Shown: positions 25,389 to 34,616, counted from the stretch's first letter. The stretch: 64,000 nt of DNA from Prevotella sp. (GCA_023663025.1 JAMPIC010000009.1:1-64000); one strand, 5' to 3'. Program-made: numbers and translations. The notes: generated by a model from the letters alone, not told the origin.

Positions 25389-26246
25389 ATGAGCGCAAAA
25401 TTCGGTCCCGCAGGAACTGCGGAAAGTTTTAAGACTATGGGCTACAAAAAATCCGTGCAGCTGGGTGAATATCTGGAAAAATTCGGTCTCGACCACTTCG
25501 AGTATCAGTGCGGACAGGGCGTCCGGGTAAGCGACGCCGCAGCAGCGGATATAGGAAAGGCTCTCGCGGAAAAGGGGATAACCGTTTCCGTCCACGCGCC
25601 TTACTTTATTTCCCTGTCAAGCTTGGAGGAGGAAAAACGGGACAATTCAATAAACTATATTTTGCAGTCCGCGCGGGCGGTCAAGGCTATGGGCGGGGAC
25701 AGGATCGTCATACACAGCGGCTCATGCTCCAAAATGACCCGGGAAGAGGCTCTGGAGCTTGCAAAGTCCACAATGAAAAAAGCCCGCGAGGCTCTTATTG
25801 CCGAGGGACTTGAAAATATCCGCTGCTGTCCCGAAACCATGGGGAAGATCAACCAGCTGGGCGACCTCCGCGAGGTTATGGAGATTTGCAAGGTTGACGA
25901 CAGCTTTATCCCCTGCATTGATTTCGGACACCTCAACGCCCGCACCTTCGGCGCGATAAAGGGCAAAGCCGAGTTTGCGGAAATTCTCAACACTATCCAA
26001 AACGATCTTGGCAGTGAGCGTGCGAAAAATTTCCACTCCCACTTTTCTAAGATTGAGTACACTGAAAAGGGCGGCGAGAAAAAACATCTTACCTTTGCTG
26101 ACTGCGGCGGTTACGGTCCGGACTTTGAGCCGCTTATGGAGCTTGTCGCCGAGCGGGGGCTTTCCCCCACGTTTATATGCGAAAGCGCGGGAACTCAGAC
26201 CGAGGACGCGCAGACCATGAAGCTTTATTATGAAAGTCTTAAATGA
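25389..26246 (+). CDS. nfo: endonuclease IV-family AP endonuclease (TIM barrel)
   Basis: The 285-residue protein has the order of metal ligands of the AP endonuclease 2 family: FEYQCGQG, HAPYFISL, VIHSGS, CPETMGK, CIDFGHLNA, NFHSHFSKIEY and a final FICESAG. These correspond to the His/Glu/Asp residues that bind zinc in Nfo. It would cut DNA 5' to abasic sites. Some residues differ from classical Nfo and the family also contains sugar isomerases, so the assignment is good but not certain. Monocistronic behind its own promoter. Confidence 0.85.
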   Translation: MSAKFGPAGTAESFKTMGYKKSVQLGEYLEKFGLDHFEYQCGQGVRVSDAAAADIGKALAEKGITVSVHAPYFISLSSLEEEKRDNSINYILQSARAVKAMGGDRIVIHSGSCSKMTREEALELAKSTMKKAREALIAEGLENIRCCPETMGKINQLGDLREVMEICKVDDSFIPCIDFGHLNARTFGAIKGKAEFAEILNTIQNDLGSERAKNFHSHFSKIEYTEKGGEKKHLTFADCGGYGPDFEPLMELVAERGLSPTFICESAGTQTEDAQTMKLYYESLK

Positions 26247-26274
26247 ATTGTTCAATTCATTTTCAAAAACACAT

Positions 26275-26634
26275 TCAAGAAATAATATCATAGGAATTGA
26301 TAATTACATCGTAAATTCCTACACTTGAAGCCTTTTTGACCGTATATAAAATTTGAAATCCGAAAGGCGCACCATTAAGATAAATGTCAAGAACTTTGTA
26401 ATCGGGAACAACAATTTGTTTTAATAAAGAACGGTAAAGTTCTTTACTCTCCGAATTGCAGTCCGACAGCTTTTGCATATACTCAACAGTCTTTTTTATT
26501 TCTGCCATTTGAGTATTTTGCCGAGCCGAAATATCTTGATTTCGAGCTGTTTCTTCTGTAATTTTTGCAATTTCTTTGTCATAAATTTCAGTTTGTTTTT
26601 TCAAATCTTCTTTGGAAATTAATTCATCAAGCAT
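26275..26634 (-). pseudogene. C-terminal fragment of a serine recombinase
   Basis: The 119-residue frame is a coiled coil (MLDELISKEDLKKQTEIYDKE...) followed by LLKQIVVPDYKVLDIYLNGAPFGFQILYTV, the usual end of large serine recombinases (beta-strand with ...G.PFGF...YT). The catalytic and recombinase domains are missing. Upstream it runs in frame into a different sequence, so it is a relic fused to a truncated gene. Confidence 0.65.
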
Positions 26635-26684
26635 AAGGTCAATCGCCTTGTGCTTTTTATTTTCCGGCTTTGGAATTTCCCGTT

Positions 26685-26855
26685 TCAGCGGAGCAATGTC
26701 AACGTTTTTTTGAACAAGCTGAAATATCCCTTCCTAATTTCGGGAGGATAATTATGTACGCCCGGCTCAACATTTTTTATTGTTGAAAATATCACCGCCG
26801 CTGAAAACAGCGCAGTAAAAATAATTGCTTCAATAATTACAACGCTCCAAACCAT
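26685..26855 (-). pseudogene. truncated membrane-protein N-terminus
   Basis: A 56-codon frame encodes one hydrophobic segment (VVIIEAIIFTALFSAAVIFSTI) followed by HNYPPEIRKGYF, a motif found after the first helix of some Firmicutes membrane proteins. The frame then shifts: the sequence ...NVDIAPLKREI continues in the neighbouring frame that leads into the recombinase fragment. This suggests a membrane-protein gene broken by insertion of a recombinase-carrying element. No clear ribosome site is present. Confidence 0.45.
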
Positions 26856-26866
26856 TTTATGAGCTC

Positions 26867-28231
26867 TTAATCTTTAATTTTATCCCGCCTAACCGACAAA
26901 ATAACTGCCGCAAAAACAAAGGACAGTATATCCGAAACAGGCTGAACGATGTACAGACCGAAGTCTCCGAACGCCGCTCCCAGCGCGAACAGCAGGGGTA
27001 TGTAGAAAATTCCCTGCCTTGCCACCGATATAACCAGCGAGGTCATATATTTGCCGCAGTTCTGCATATACATACTCGACACGGCGTAAAACGCAAGGAA
27101 CGGGAAGGATACGCACTGATACCGCAAAATCGCCGCGCCTGTTTGTATAACCTCGCCGTCCTTTGACAAGATACCCACAAGCGGCTCAGCGAATATGGCG
27201 AAAATTACCGCCGCAACGATCATAAGCCCTGTACCGATACCCACGGTGAGACGGAACGCTTTTTTTACGCGGTCGTATTTTTTCGCGCCGTAATTCATTG
27301 CGCAAATCGGCTGAAAGCCTTGCCCGAAACCAATCATTACCATATATCCCAAGGACGCAACCCTCGACGACACAGTAAACGCCGCGATAGCCGCTTCTCC
27401 GAAATCCGCAGCGGCAACGTTCAGCAGAACCGAGGCTATGCTGGTTATCCCCTGCCGCGAAAAATTCGGCGCACCCCCCGCAAGTATATGGTAAAGCCGT
27501 CCGCCGCTGAAATCGCACCTGTTAAACCGCACGGGAATGTTGCCGTGCCTGTAGGAAAGAAATGTCAGCACAGCAGCCCCGATAACCTGTCCGATAAGGG
27601 TCGCAAGCCCCGCGCCCAGCATTTCCATACGGAAAACAATAATCAAAATCGGGTCGAGAATTATGTTGGCAAGTATGCCCGCAAGCAGCCCAACCATACC
27701 GTCCTTGACGTTGCCGCAAAGCCGCAGCTGGTTGTACACCGTTGTTGCAAACAGCGAAAAGGGCACGGCTACAAGCATTACCCGAAGATATTGAACGGTG
27801 TACCTCATAAGGCTCTCGGAGGCGTTTCCGCCCAAAAGCGCGGCAAGGGGTTCGGCAAAGATAAGCGCGGGTATCATCAGAATTATCCCCGTCGCCGCCG
27901 CCAGAACCACGCCGTTTGAGGACACGGTTTCCGCTTCTTTGTCATCGCCCGCGCCGAGCTTTCGGGACATAACGTTTCCGCTTCCGTAGCCGAACCAAAA
28001 GCCGATCGCCTGAATAAACGAAACGAACGCGAAAACAATTCCCACGGCGGCAGTCATGCTCCTGCTGTTCAGCTTGCCTATCCAAAAGGTGTCGGTGAGG
28101 TTGTATATCACCGTGACCAGCATTCCGATTATTGTGGGGATTGCCGTTTTTATCAGCAGCGGCAGAAGCGGCGCGGTAATTATCCGTTCCCGCCGCTGCT
28201 CCTTGGTTTCTTTGGAATTTTCCTTAGCCAA
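26867..28231 (-). CDS. MATE-family efflux transporter
   Basis: The 454-residue protein has twelve hydrophobic segments in two similar halves and MATE hallmarks: IPTIIGMLVTVIYNLTDTFWIGKL, GYGSGNVMSRKLGAGD and, in the second half, GFGQGFQPICAMNYGAKKYDRV. It exports cationic or hydrophobic compounds using Na+ or H+. Its start overlaps the stop of the upstream phosphotransferase gene by 8 bp, so the two are translationally coupled. It is the last gene of the minus-strand operon that begins at 32325. Confidence 0.93.
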   Translation of the reverse strand: MAKENSKETKEQRRERIITAPLLPLLIKTAIPTIIGMLVTVIYNLTDTFWIGKLNSRSMTAAVGIVFAFVSFIQAIGFWFGYGSGNVMSRKLGAGDDKEAETVSSNGVVLAAATGIILMIPALIFAEPLAALLGGNASESLMRYTVQYLRVMLVAVPFSLFATTVYNQLRLCGNVKDGMVGLLAGILANIILDPILIIVFRMEMLGAGLATLIGQVIGAAVLTFLSYRHGNIPVRFNRCDFSGGRLYHILAGGAPNFSRQGITSIASVLLNVAAADFGEAAIAAFTVSSRVASLGYMVMIGFGQGFQPICAMNYGAKKYDRVKKAFRLTVGIGTGLMIVAAVIFAIFAEPLVGILSKDGEVIQTGAAILRYQCVSFPFLAFYAVSSMYMQNCGKYMTSLVISVARQGIFYIPLLFALGAAFGDFGLYIVQPVSDILSFVFAAVILSVRRDKIKD

Positions 28232-30698
28232 CCTTTGACACCTCGCCCTTTGAGCCGTTGACCCGTATCATATCGCCGTCCTTGAAACGGGTTGTGGCAA
28301 GTCCCACGCCCAACACCGCAGGTATGCCGTACTCGCGGGCGACGATTGCCGCGTGGGACAAAGCCGCGCCCGTGTCCGCCACAACAGCGGAAGCCACCTT
28401 GAACAGCGGCGTCCACTCGGGGTCGGTGTAGGGGCAAACGAGAATGTCTCCCTTTTCAAGCTTGTAAAATTCCTCGGGACCGCAGACTATGCGCGCCTTT
28501 CCAACCGTCTCTCCGCTGCTTCCGCCGACGCCTGTCAGCACGTCTCCTGCGCCGTCAAATACGCAAAGCTTGCTCCGCTCCCAAACCTTTTCCGCAAGGG
28601 GGCGTTTTTCCTTTCGGCGGTCGATAATTTTTTGGTACTTTTCGGAAAATCCCTCTTTGCACATCGCCGTAAATTCGTCAAGGAAAAGATAGGCAACGCT
28701 GTCAGCAAAATCGTTGTTTCCCGTACAGATAAAGGCGGCGCGCTCCAGAATTTTTTTCGAGTAGTGAAAAACCGTTTCCCACTGGTACTGGCTTTCCTCA
28801 CGGGCGACGTGGAATGCGCGGATACAGTCGATTTTATTTTTAATTTCGGGGAATTTTTTCTCGCCGCAGACTTCCCGCACCTTTTTCATAAGCGGCGCAA
28901 ATTTTTCCTCGTCCGGTTCAGCTGGAGAATTTATCAGCGGCTTGATTATGCTCACCAAACGGTCGGGGTCTTCGATGAACGATTTGGCGAAAATGCAGTA
29001 GCAATTGTAGTCCGACTTCATTCCGTGCTTTGACATAAACGCGTCGAAATCCTCGGCGATTTGGGGAAAATCTCGGCATATTTTTTCGTACTTCTCCCCG
29101 TTCAGCACGGCGGCGGAAAGCTTCTCATTTTCCCTGATTTTGTCCGCAAGCGCGGCAATGTCGCGGGTCACAACCACGGTTTTGTAGTCAAGGTTGCAGT
29201 AAAGGTCGTACGCCGTCAAGTCGGGAGAAATTTTTTTCAGTACCCTCTCAACGCCCCTGTTTGCCAAAAACCCGGGGAAAAGGGCGTACTTAAACCGTGC
29301 GTAGGCTATCTTCTGAATAAGCCTGTACGCTTGATTTATGTACTCGCCGCACTGCTCCAGCGAGAGCTTTTCAAAGGGCAGTTTCGCCATTTTGTCAACG
29401 CTCTCTTGATATTTTCCGAGGTAGTGTTCGCACTTTTTTCGGCACGAGGAAAGGTCTCTCAGTTCACTTATCAGACCGAACACTTTGAAAATTTTTCCGT
29501 TGATTTTTTTGTCGTTTGGCGGCAAGACCATAATTCCGTCATCGTCGATCTGAGGCTCCATTGAAATTAAAATTCCCACCTCGGAAAAAATCTGCGCTTT
29601 CTGATTGTTTACCGAGCCGCAGAAGCTGTGGTCGAGGGGCAATTGCGCCACGGGCATTTTTTCCAAAAGGAACGCGAAATTCGCCTTAAGTGCGCCCGTG
29701 ATTTTATTTTTGCTTATGTACTTTTCAATTTCGGCTTCGTCGATATTTTCCGTAAGCGTGGTAATCGCCCGCGCCTGCAAAATGTAGGCGTTTCCGCCCC
29801 GCACAGCCCACTCGATGTCCATGGGACAGCCGTAGTAATTTTCCACGTCCACAGCCGCCCTGCAAAGGGTTTTCACTTCCTCGGCGGACAGGCACAAAAC
29901 GTCGCTTTTTTCGGGGGAAACGGGGACTTCCTTTGTGCCGTTTTCGGCGTAAATTATTTGAATTTCCTTGCTGCCGACTGTACTCGATTTTACGGTACCG
30001 TCCTTGCCGCAGATAAACGTGTCCGCCGTGACCTTGCCCGAAACCACCGCCTCGCCCAAACCGTAGGAAGCGTTAAGCTGCATTTCGTCGCGGCTGTTGT
30101 TCACTGGATTTGCGGTGAAAAGCACGCCCGCTTTTTCACTTTCAACCATTTCCTGCACCACCACCGCAAGGGCGACGTTTTGCTGATCGTACCCCTGTGT
30201 TTGACGGTAGCTCACCGCGCGGTTTCCCCAAAGCGAGGCGTAACAGCGGATTATATTTTCGCAAAGGTCGTCAATTCCCATAACGTTCAAATAGGTTTCC
30301 TGCTGACCGGCAAAGCTGGCGTCGGGGAGATCCTCGGCAGTCGCGGAGGAACGCACCGCCACCCGCAGAGAATTGTTCCCCGAATTTTCGCAAAGGGAAC
30401 TGTAACTTTGGCTGATTTTTTCGCGCAGGGAAACGGGCATTTTTCCAGACGTTATAAGTGCGCGTATCTTCTCCGCAGCCGCAAATAATTCCCGCTCGTC
30501 CGCGCCCGCGTTTTCGAGGAGCGCGGAAATTTCCCCGCCGATATTATTTTCCGCAAGAAAGCTTCGGTACGCCTCCGCCGTCACCACAAAGCCGGGAGGG
30601 ACGTTCAGCCCCGCTCTTGTCATTTCGCCGAGGTTCGCGCCCTTTCCGCCCGCCGTCATAACGTCGTTTTTTCCTATTTCGTTAAATTTGCGTATCAT
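28224..30698 (-). CDS. PEP-synthase-like protein with rifampin-phosphotransferase (RPH) architecture
   Basis: The 824-residue protein starts with a PPDK N-terminal ATP-binding domain (GGKGANLGEMTRAGLNVPPGFVV; AVRSSATAEDLPDASFAGQQETYLNV; CPMDIEWAVRGGNAYILQARAI, to about 320). A long middle region (330-720) follows. The swivelling phosphohistidine domain is at the very C-terminus (TGAALSHAAIVAREYGIPAVLG). PEP synthase has that domain in the middle and a PEP/pyruvate barrel at the end; this protein lacks the barrel. ATP-grasp, middle domain, His domain is the order of RPH, which phosphorylates and inactivates rifamycins. The substrate here is unknown. Confidence 0.85.
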   Translation of the reverse strand: MIRKFNEIGKNDVMTAGGKGANLGEMTRAGLNVPPGFVVTAEAYRSFLAENNIGGEISALLENAGADERELFAAAEKIRALITSGKMPVSLREKISQSYSSLCENSGNNSLRVAVRSSATAEDLPDASFAGQQETYLNVMGIDDLCENIIRCYASLWGNRAVSYRQTQGYDQQNVALAVVVQEMVESEKAGVLFTANPVNNSRDEMQLNASYGLGEAVVSGKVTADTFICGKDGTVKSSTVGSKEIQIIYAENGTKEVPVSPEKSDVLCLSAEEVKTLCRAAVDVENYYGCPMDIEWAVRGGNAYILQARAITTLTENIDEAEIEKYISKNKITGALKANFAFLLEKMPVAQLPLDHSFCGSVNNQKAQIFSEVGILISMEPQIDDDGIMVLPPNDKKINGKIFKVFGLISELRDLSSCRKKCEHYLGKYQESVDKMAKLPFEKLSLEQCGEYINQAYRLIQKIAYARFKYALFPGFLANRGVERVLKKISPDLTAYDLYCNLDYKTVVVTRDIAALADKIRENEKLSAAVLNGEKYEKICRDFPQIAEDFDAFMSKHGMKSDYNCYCIFAKSFIEDPDRLVSIIKPLINSPAEPDEEKFAPLMKKVREVCGEKKFPEIKNKIDCIRAFHVAREESQYQWETVFHYSKKILERAAFICTGNNDFADSVAYLFLDEFTAMCKEGFSEKYQKIIDRRKEKRPLAEKVWERSKLCVFDGAGDVLTGVGGSSGETVGKARIVCGPEEFYKLEKGDILVCPYTDPEWTPLFKVASAVVADTGAALSHAAIVAREYGIPAVLGVGLATTRFKDGDMIRVNGSKGEVSKVG

Positions 30699-30746
30699 AA
30701 TTTTTCCTCCGTTTTAATTAAGAAATAATTTTTTATTTTTGCAATT

Positions 30747-31538
30747 TTATTTTTGTAATTTATTCAACGAATTTTCATGCGCTGCGGTAACTTCCTCCAG
30801 GAATTTTTCGGGGTGCTCCGCCGCAAGCCCGCCGTGACCGAGATTTGTGAACACTTTGTATGTAAACGCGTAACCTGCGTCCTGCCACTTTTTGATGTTG
30901 CCCGCAAGCTTTTTTTCAACGCCGCTGTTTATGCCGTGCCAGATGTACATATCGGTTCTTTTGAAATCGTCGAAATTAAAATGCCTGCCGATACAGGAAT
31001 AATCTTGATTTTTCCAGCTTTGATAGGTGGCGTCCTGATACAGTATCCTGTCGGTTTCCTCGAGGCTTCTGCCCATTGATTTCGCAATTAATTTTTTGCG
31101 CATAGGTCCCGCTTTCCCGAAAAGCCAATACGCCAGACCCGACATAAAAAAGCAGCATAAATTTTTTCCCCACTCGCTTTTTATATCGGGGTAATCGTAA
31201 GTTTCCATACCGTCCGCAATAGTCGTTGTAATTGTAAGACGAGTATCGGCGAGAACCTCCCGAAGCACGCGGCAGCCGAAAGATACGCCGTATAAAATAT
31301 CAATTTTTCCGCCGTAATTTTCTGTGACATAATCGCCCAAACGCCGCGCCTCGTCCGTAACGGATTTAAATTCCGTGTTCGGCTCGGAGGGGTTAAAACC
31401 GTCGTAGGCAACAAGAATAACGTGATATTTTTTTGACAGCACTTCCGCGGTGGGGATTGCCGCCCTGTAACAAATTCCGCCGCCGTGAAACAGCACCATT
31501 ATTTCGGGATTTTCTTTCCCGTATTCAAAATATTTCAT
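30747..31538 (-). CDS. alpha/beta-hydrolase-fold protein (paralogue 2)
   Basis: The 263-residue protein has an alpha/beta-hydrolase core: VLFHGGG oxyanion strand, VILVAYDGF, and the nucleophile elbow GVSFGCR (G-x-S-x-G) near residue 94. A late GHGG is a candidate for the catalytic histidine region. It is a diverged paralogue of the gene upstream (shared opening MK.FEYG/MKFYEFG and V.YDGF), separated by 1 bp. Substrate unknown. Confidence 0.8.
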   Translation of the reverse strand: MKYFEYGKENPEIMVLFHGGGICYRAAIPTAEVLSKKYHVILVAYDGFNPSEPNTEFKSVTDEARRLGDYVTENYGGKIDILYGVSFGCRVLREVLADTRLTITTTIADGMETYDYPDIKSEWGKNLCCFFMSGLAYWLFGKAGPMRKKLIAKSMGRSLEETDRILYQDATYQSWKNQDYSCIGRHFNFDDFKRTDMYIWHGINSGVEKKLAGNIKKWQDAGYAFTYKVFTNLGHGGLAAEHPEKFLEEVTAAHENSLNKLQK

Positions 31539-31539
31539 A

Positions 31540-32325
31540 TCAATTTCCCTTCATTTTGCAGCATTTTCTCACCTCGTCGAACCACTTCAAAGGATAGCAG
31601 ATAAGCAGCTCCTCGTGCTGCAAATTATGGCGGCGAATGTCGGGGGATTTAAAATAATCCAAATAACGCTTCAAATATTTTTCACCCATTTTTTCGGCGT
31701 AAAAGCAATGTATTTCCATACCCTGCGAAAAAATTTTTTTATTGAGCGGCGTCACCAGATCGGAATAAAACTGGTTTCTTATGCTTTCCCGTTTGACAAA
31801 GGACATTCCCGTACCGTTTATGCCGAACAGATCTATCATTTTTTCGTTGTACCGCCGTTCGTCTCCGGTGCTTGATTCAAGCGCTTTTGCCATAAATTTC
31901 GGCAGCCTGCCCTTTTGGAACATTCCGTAAAATACCTTGCTTACGAGCCACGCCTGAAACCGCGCGGGAATTTCGCCGCTCTTGTCCATATCGGAACTGC
32001 CGATTATGCCGTGCTCCACGGTGATATTTCCGCGCTGAACAAGCAGAGCGACAAACGTGCCGCCCAGGGAACAGCCGTAAGCGCAGCGGACACGTCCGCC
32101 GAAATTATCTTTTATGTACTGCTCTATTTTTTCCGTTTCCGTAAGCATATCCGGAAAAATGCTGTCCTCCGTTTCGTCGAAGCCGTCGTAGGATACGCAT
32201 ACCACATGAAAATCACTTTCGAGCAGCGGTACGACTTCCCCGAAATTCGCTTTCCAATGGCAACAAGTCCCCGGCAGCAAAATTATAACAGGACTGTTTT
32301 TTTCGCCGAATTCATAAAATTTCAT
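31540..32325 (-). CDS. alpha/beta-hydrolase-fold protein (paralogue 1)
   Basis: A protein of about 261 residues with VIILLPGTCCHWKANF, FHVVCVSYDGFDE and the nucleophile elbow YGCSLGG (G-x-S-x-G). The ATG at 32325 (MKFYEFGEKN) is preferred over 32334 because AAGGAA abuts the latter. It is the first gene of the operon containing the second hydrolase, the RPH-like protein and the MATE pump. Esterase or peptidase activity is likely, substrate unknown. Confidence 0.8.
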   Translation of the reverse strand: MKFYEFGEKNSPVIILLPGTCCHWKANFGEVVPLLESDFHVVCVSYDGFDETEDSIFPDMLTETEKIEQYIKDNFGGRVRCAYGCSLGGTFVALLVQRGNITVEHGIIGSSDMDKSGEIPARFQAWLVSKVFYGMFQKGRLPKFMAKALESSTGDERRYNEKMIDLFGINGTGMSFVKRESIRNQFYSDLVTPLNKKIFSQGMEIHCFYAEKMGEKYLKRYLDYFKSPDIRRHNLQHEELLICYPLKWFDEVRKCCKMKGN

Positions 32326-32429
32326 TTTAATCATTTCCTTTTTACTGATTTAAAAAAGCCGACGGTTACCGCGCCGATAAGCCCCAATTATGTGAAACCG
32401 TATCACAAAAAATCCCCGTACGTTCATAA

Positions 32430-32529
32430 ACAAGTTATAGCAAGCTAACTTGTTGCCGGAATAAACGCTGCCGCCGTATTAGCAACAGCTAACTAATATC
32501 AGTATACAACTTATGCTTTTTTTTGTCAA
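32430..32529 (-). promoter_or_regulatory. promoter and two operators of the hydrolase-RPH-MATE operon
   Basis: On the minus strand TTGACA (32524-32529) and TATACT (32501-32506) are 17 bp apart. Just downstream of the -10 lies TTAGCAACAGCTAACTAAT (32479-32497, plus-strand reading), which matches a box before the ABC exporter (38216-38234) at 15 of 19 bases. A second dyad, AACAAGTTA-N8-TAACTTGTT (32429-32454), follows. Operators placed at the start site suggest repression. The repressor is not identified. Confidence 0.7.
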
Positions 32530-32571
32530 TAGACGCAGAATTTTTTACACATTTTTAATATTTTAAAATAA

Positions 32572-32595
32572 ACGGCTGTACAAGCGTACAGCCGT
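32572..32595 (-). terminator. terminator of the long sigma-factor gene
   Basis: ACGGCTGTAC-AAGC-GTACAGCCGT, a perfect 10-bp stem, followed on the minus strand by TTTATTTT. The same core hairpin recurs at 34659-34678. Confidence 0.8.
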
Positions 32596-32636
32596 CAGTT
32601 GGTATTTTGTAAAAGGCATCAATTTGCTGAAATTGC

Positions 32637-34268
32637 TTATTTAATCAAGTACAATCCCGCCGCCGAACGGCTGTAATCCTCGGGCAGGGCAAGGTATTTG
32701 TCCCAGCCGTGCCAGAAAAGTCCGCCCGTTATTTGGAAAAACATTCGCATATCCCAATGCAGGAAATTGCCCGTCAAATCCCTGCGTACATACGGCAAAA
32801 GCCGCTTCTCCACGCCCTCGCCGATAGTGTCGGCATACTCGCGGGCAAGCCCCCGTATCTCCGTACGGATTATCTCCCGAAGCTCCTCAAAAACCGCCCC
32901 AGGGAAAATCGGCAGTTGGGGGAAAAGCTTTTCCCCGTCCTTTTTCAGCAAACCGTTTTTCAGGAAGTCCGCCGCCTTTTCCTCCTCAAATTTCGTCAGC
33001 TTTTTGCTGGGATATTTTGCTAAATCGAACAGCAGGGAAATATTGTTGCCGTCCGCCCACCTGTCACGCCCCCGCCGCCAGCTGTCGGAATTATCGCTGT
33101 CGTTGGGGAACGGCTCGCATTCAAACATATTGACAAACGTCACCCTGCCGTAATCGGCGGTGCTGAAATTTTGGTGCAGGCACGACCTGTGTACCGCTTT
33201 AATCTGCCCGTAAACCGTGCCGTCAAAGTCCTCGTCGGGCAGGATATACTGAACCGTGAGCTGATATTCCCGTCCGTCGGGAGGATATTTCCCGCCGTAT
33301 TTTTCAAGATGCCTTTCACGTCCCTCCTCGCCGAAAACGTCCTCCGCCGCAGCGTACAAAATCCACATCAAATAGGCGTACTCAAAATCATTTCCGTAAA
33401 ATGACAGGGACGTTATTTTGTCCTTGACCGCAAGCAGCCTTTCGGTGATTTTTTCGGGAAAACCGCCGCCGTGAAAAGCCTTGTTTGCGTACAGCTCAGC
33501 CTCGGTATATTCCCGTTTCGGGAACACGCAGCAATTGGCAAGATACTTTCCTTTCGCGGGGCTTGTCAGCAGTTTTTCCTCCGTCATTTTTTCGAGAATA
33601 TCCTCAAGATAAACGGGGGCTACCCCCATTTCGTCCGCAATGTCGTTTACGGACTTTTGCTCCGAGCGGCATATAACAATTACCTGCGGTACGATTTTCG
33701 AACTTTGCATAAGACCCTCAGCCCGCATTGCCGAGCCGCCCCAGAACCAGTCCGCCTGCGCGGGAGCGTACGCCGATTTGCCGATAGTATTCATATTATC
33801 AAACCTTTCTTTCAGCTGTTTTCTCGCGTCGAAAAGCCTGCGCTTCACCGTGCCGAGTGGGATTTCCAGCTCCTCGGCAACGGACTGCACCGACTGCCCG
33901 CGGAGATAAAAGCGTATCATTATTTCGCGGTAAGACGAGGCGAGCCGCGAAAGCGCATAGTTCAGGGCGGAAATATCCTCCTCGGCGATAATTTTTTCCA
34001 AGGGCGGGGGGACGTCTGCGACAATGCCGCCCGCCGCTTCGATAGGCAGGTCGGGACTGCGCTTGTGCCTGATGTAGTCGGCATATTTGTTCCGCGCCAT
34101 TCTCCAGTACCAAGAATAAAAGCCGGCAAATTCCCGCCCCAAGGAAATGGCGCGGACAGCCTCATACAGAATATCCTGCGCCAAATCCTTAGCCGCCTCG
34201 CTGTCGGCGACACGTTTAACGCAGAAAAGATATGTGCTTTCGATAAGCTTGCCGTCGATGTACTTCAC
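32637..34268 (-). CDS. sigma-70-like factor with a large C-terminal domain
   Basis: The 543-residue protein begins with sigma region 2 (DLAQDILYEAVRAISLG...WYWRMARNKYADYIRHKRS, residues 1-75) and region 4 (ALSRLASSYREIMIRFYLRGQSVQSVAEELEIPLGTVKRRLFDARKQLKE, about 100-150), as in ECF factors. A second winged-helix-like segment (KSVNDIADEMGVAPVYLEDILEKMTEEKLLT) and about 300 further residues follow. I do not recognise this extension; it is soluble and rich in aromatic and charged residues. GTG start with GAGGTGAG upstream. No separate anti-sigma gene is adjacent, so the extension may be the sensing part. Confidence 0.82.
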   Translation of the reverse strand: MKYIDGKLIESTYLFCVKRVADSEAAKDLAQDILYEAVRAISLGREFAGFYSWYWRMARNKYADYIRHKRSPDLPIEAAGGIVADVPPPLEKIIAEEDISALNYALSRLASSYREIMIRFYLRGQSVQSVAEELEIPLGTVKRRLFDARKQLKERFDNMNTIGKSAYAPAQADWFWGGSAMRAEGLMQSSKIVPQVIVICRSEQKSVNDIADEMGVAPVYLEDILEKMTEEKLLTSPAKGKYLANCCVFPKREYTEAELYANKAFHGGGFPEKITERLLAVKDKITSLSFYGNDFEYAYLMWILYAAAEDVFGEEGRERHLEKYGGKYPPDGREYQLTVQYILPDEDFDGTVYGQIKAVHRSCLHQNFSTADYGRVTFVNMFECEPFPNDSDNSDSWRRGRDRWADGNNISLLFDLAKYPSKKLTKFEEEKAADFLKNGLLKKDGEKLFPQLPIFPGAVFEELREIIRTEIRGLAREYADTIGEGVEKRLLPYVRRDLTGNFLHWDMRMFFQITGGLFWHGWDKYLALPEDYSRSAAGLYLIK

Positions 34269-34365
34269 ATTCTCACCTCGTTTTTGTAAAACGTTTTACG
34301 CTTAATAAGTCGGAAAAATTTAAAAAAGGTTCGCGTTTTTAGGCAGGTAGCGGTACATTAGCATT

Positions 34366-34430
34366 GTTACCCATGGGAAAAATTTACCCTTATCGACAAG
34401 TACGCCAATAAGGGTAAAGGCTCAGCCTTT
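34366..34430 (+). repeat. structured intergenic repeat, copy A
   Basis: A 65-bp segment is closely matched by 63430-63495. It contains the palindrome CCCATGGG, a stem ACCCTTAT/ATAAGGGT around a loop with GAC..GTACG, and a final hairpin AAAGGC-TCA-GCCTTT. Differences between copies include a paired change in the central stem. It lies in the 417-bp gap between the sigma-factor and ABC genes. Strand is arbitrary. Confidence 0.65.
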
Positions 34431-34616
34431 TAAAACAGCGGCAAAGATTTCTCCTTGCCGTGTAAAAATTGGGTGCGCAACGTTTAAGTTCACTTCCTCA
34501 GCTGTCCTGTGCAGTGATGTTGACCCGTACAAATGCCGTATAATCGCTATTTTGAACAGCACGGCGGGTCTGTGCCCGGTCTGCCGCTGTCCTTGCGGCA
34601 CATTACTGTGTTATAC

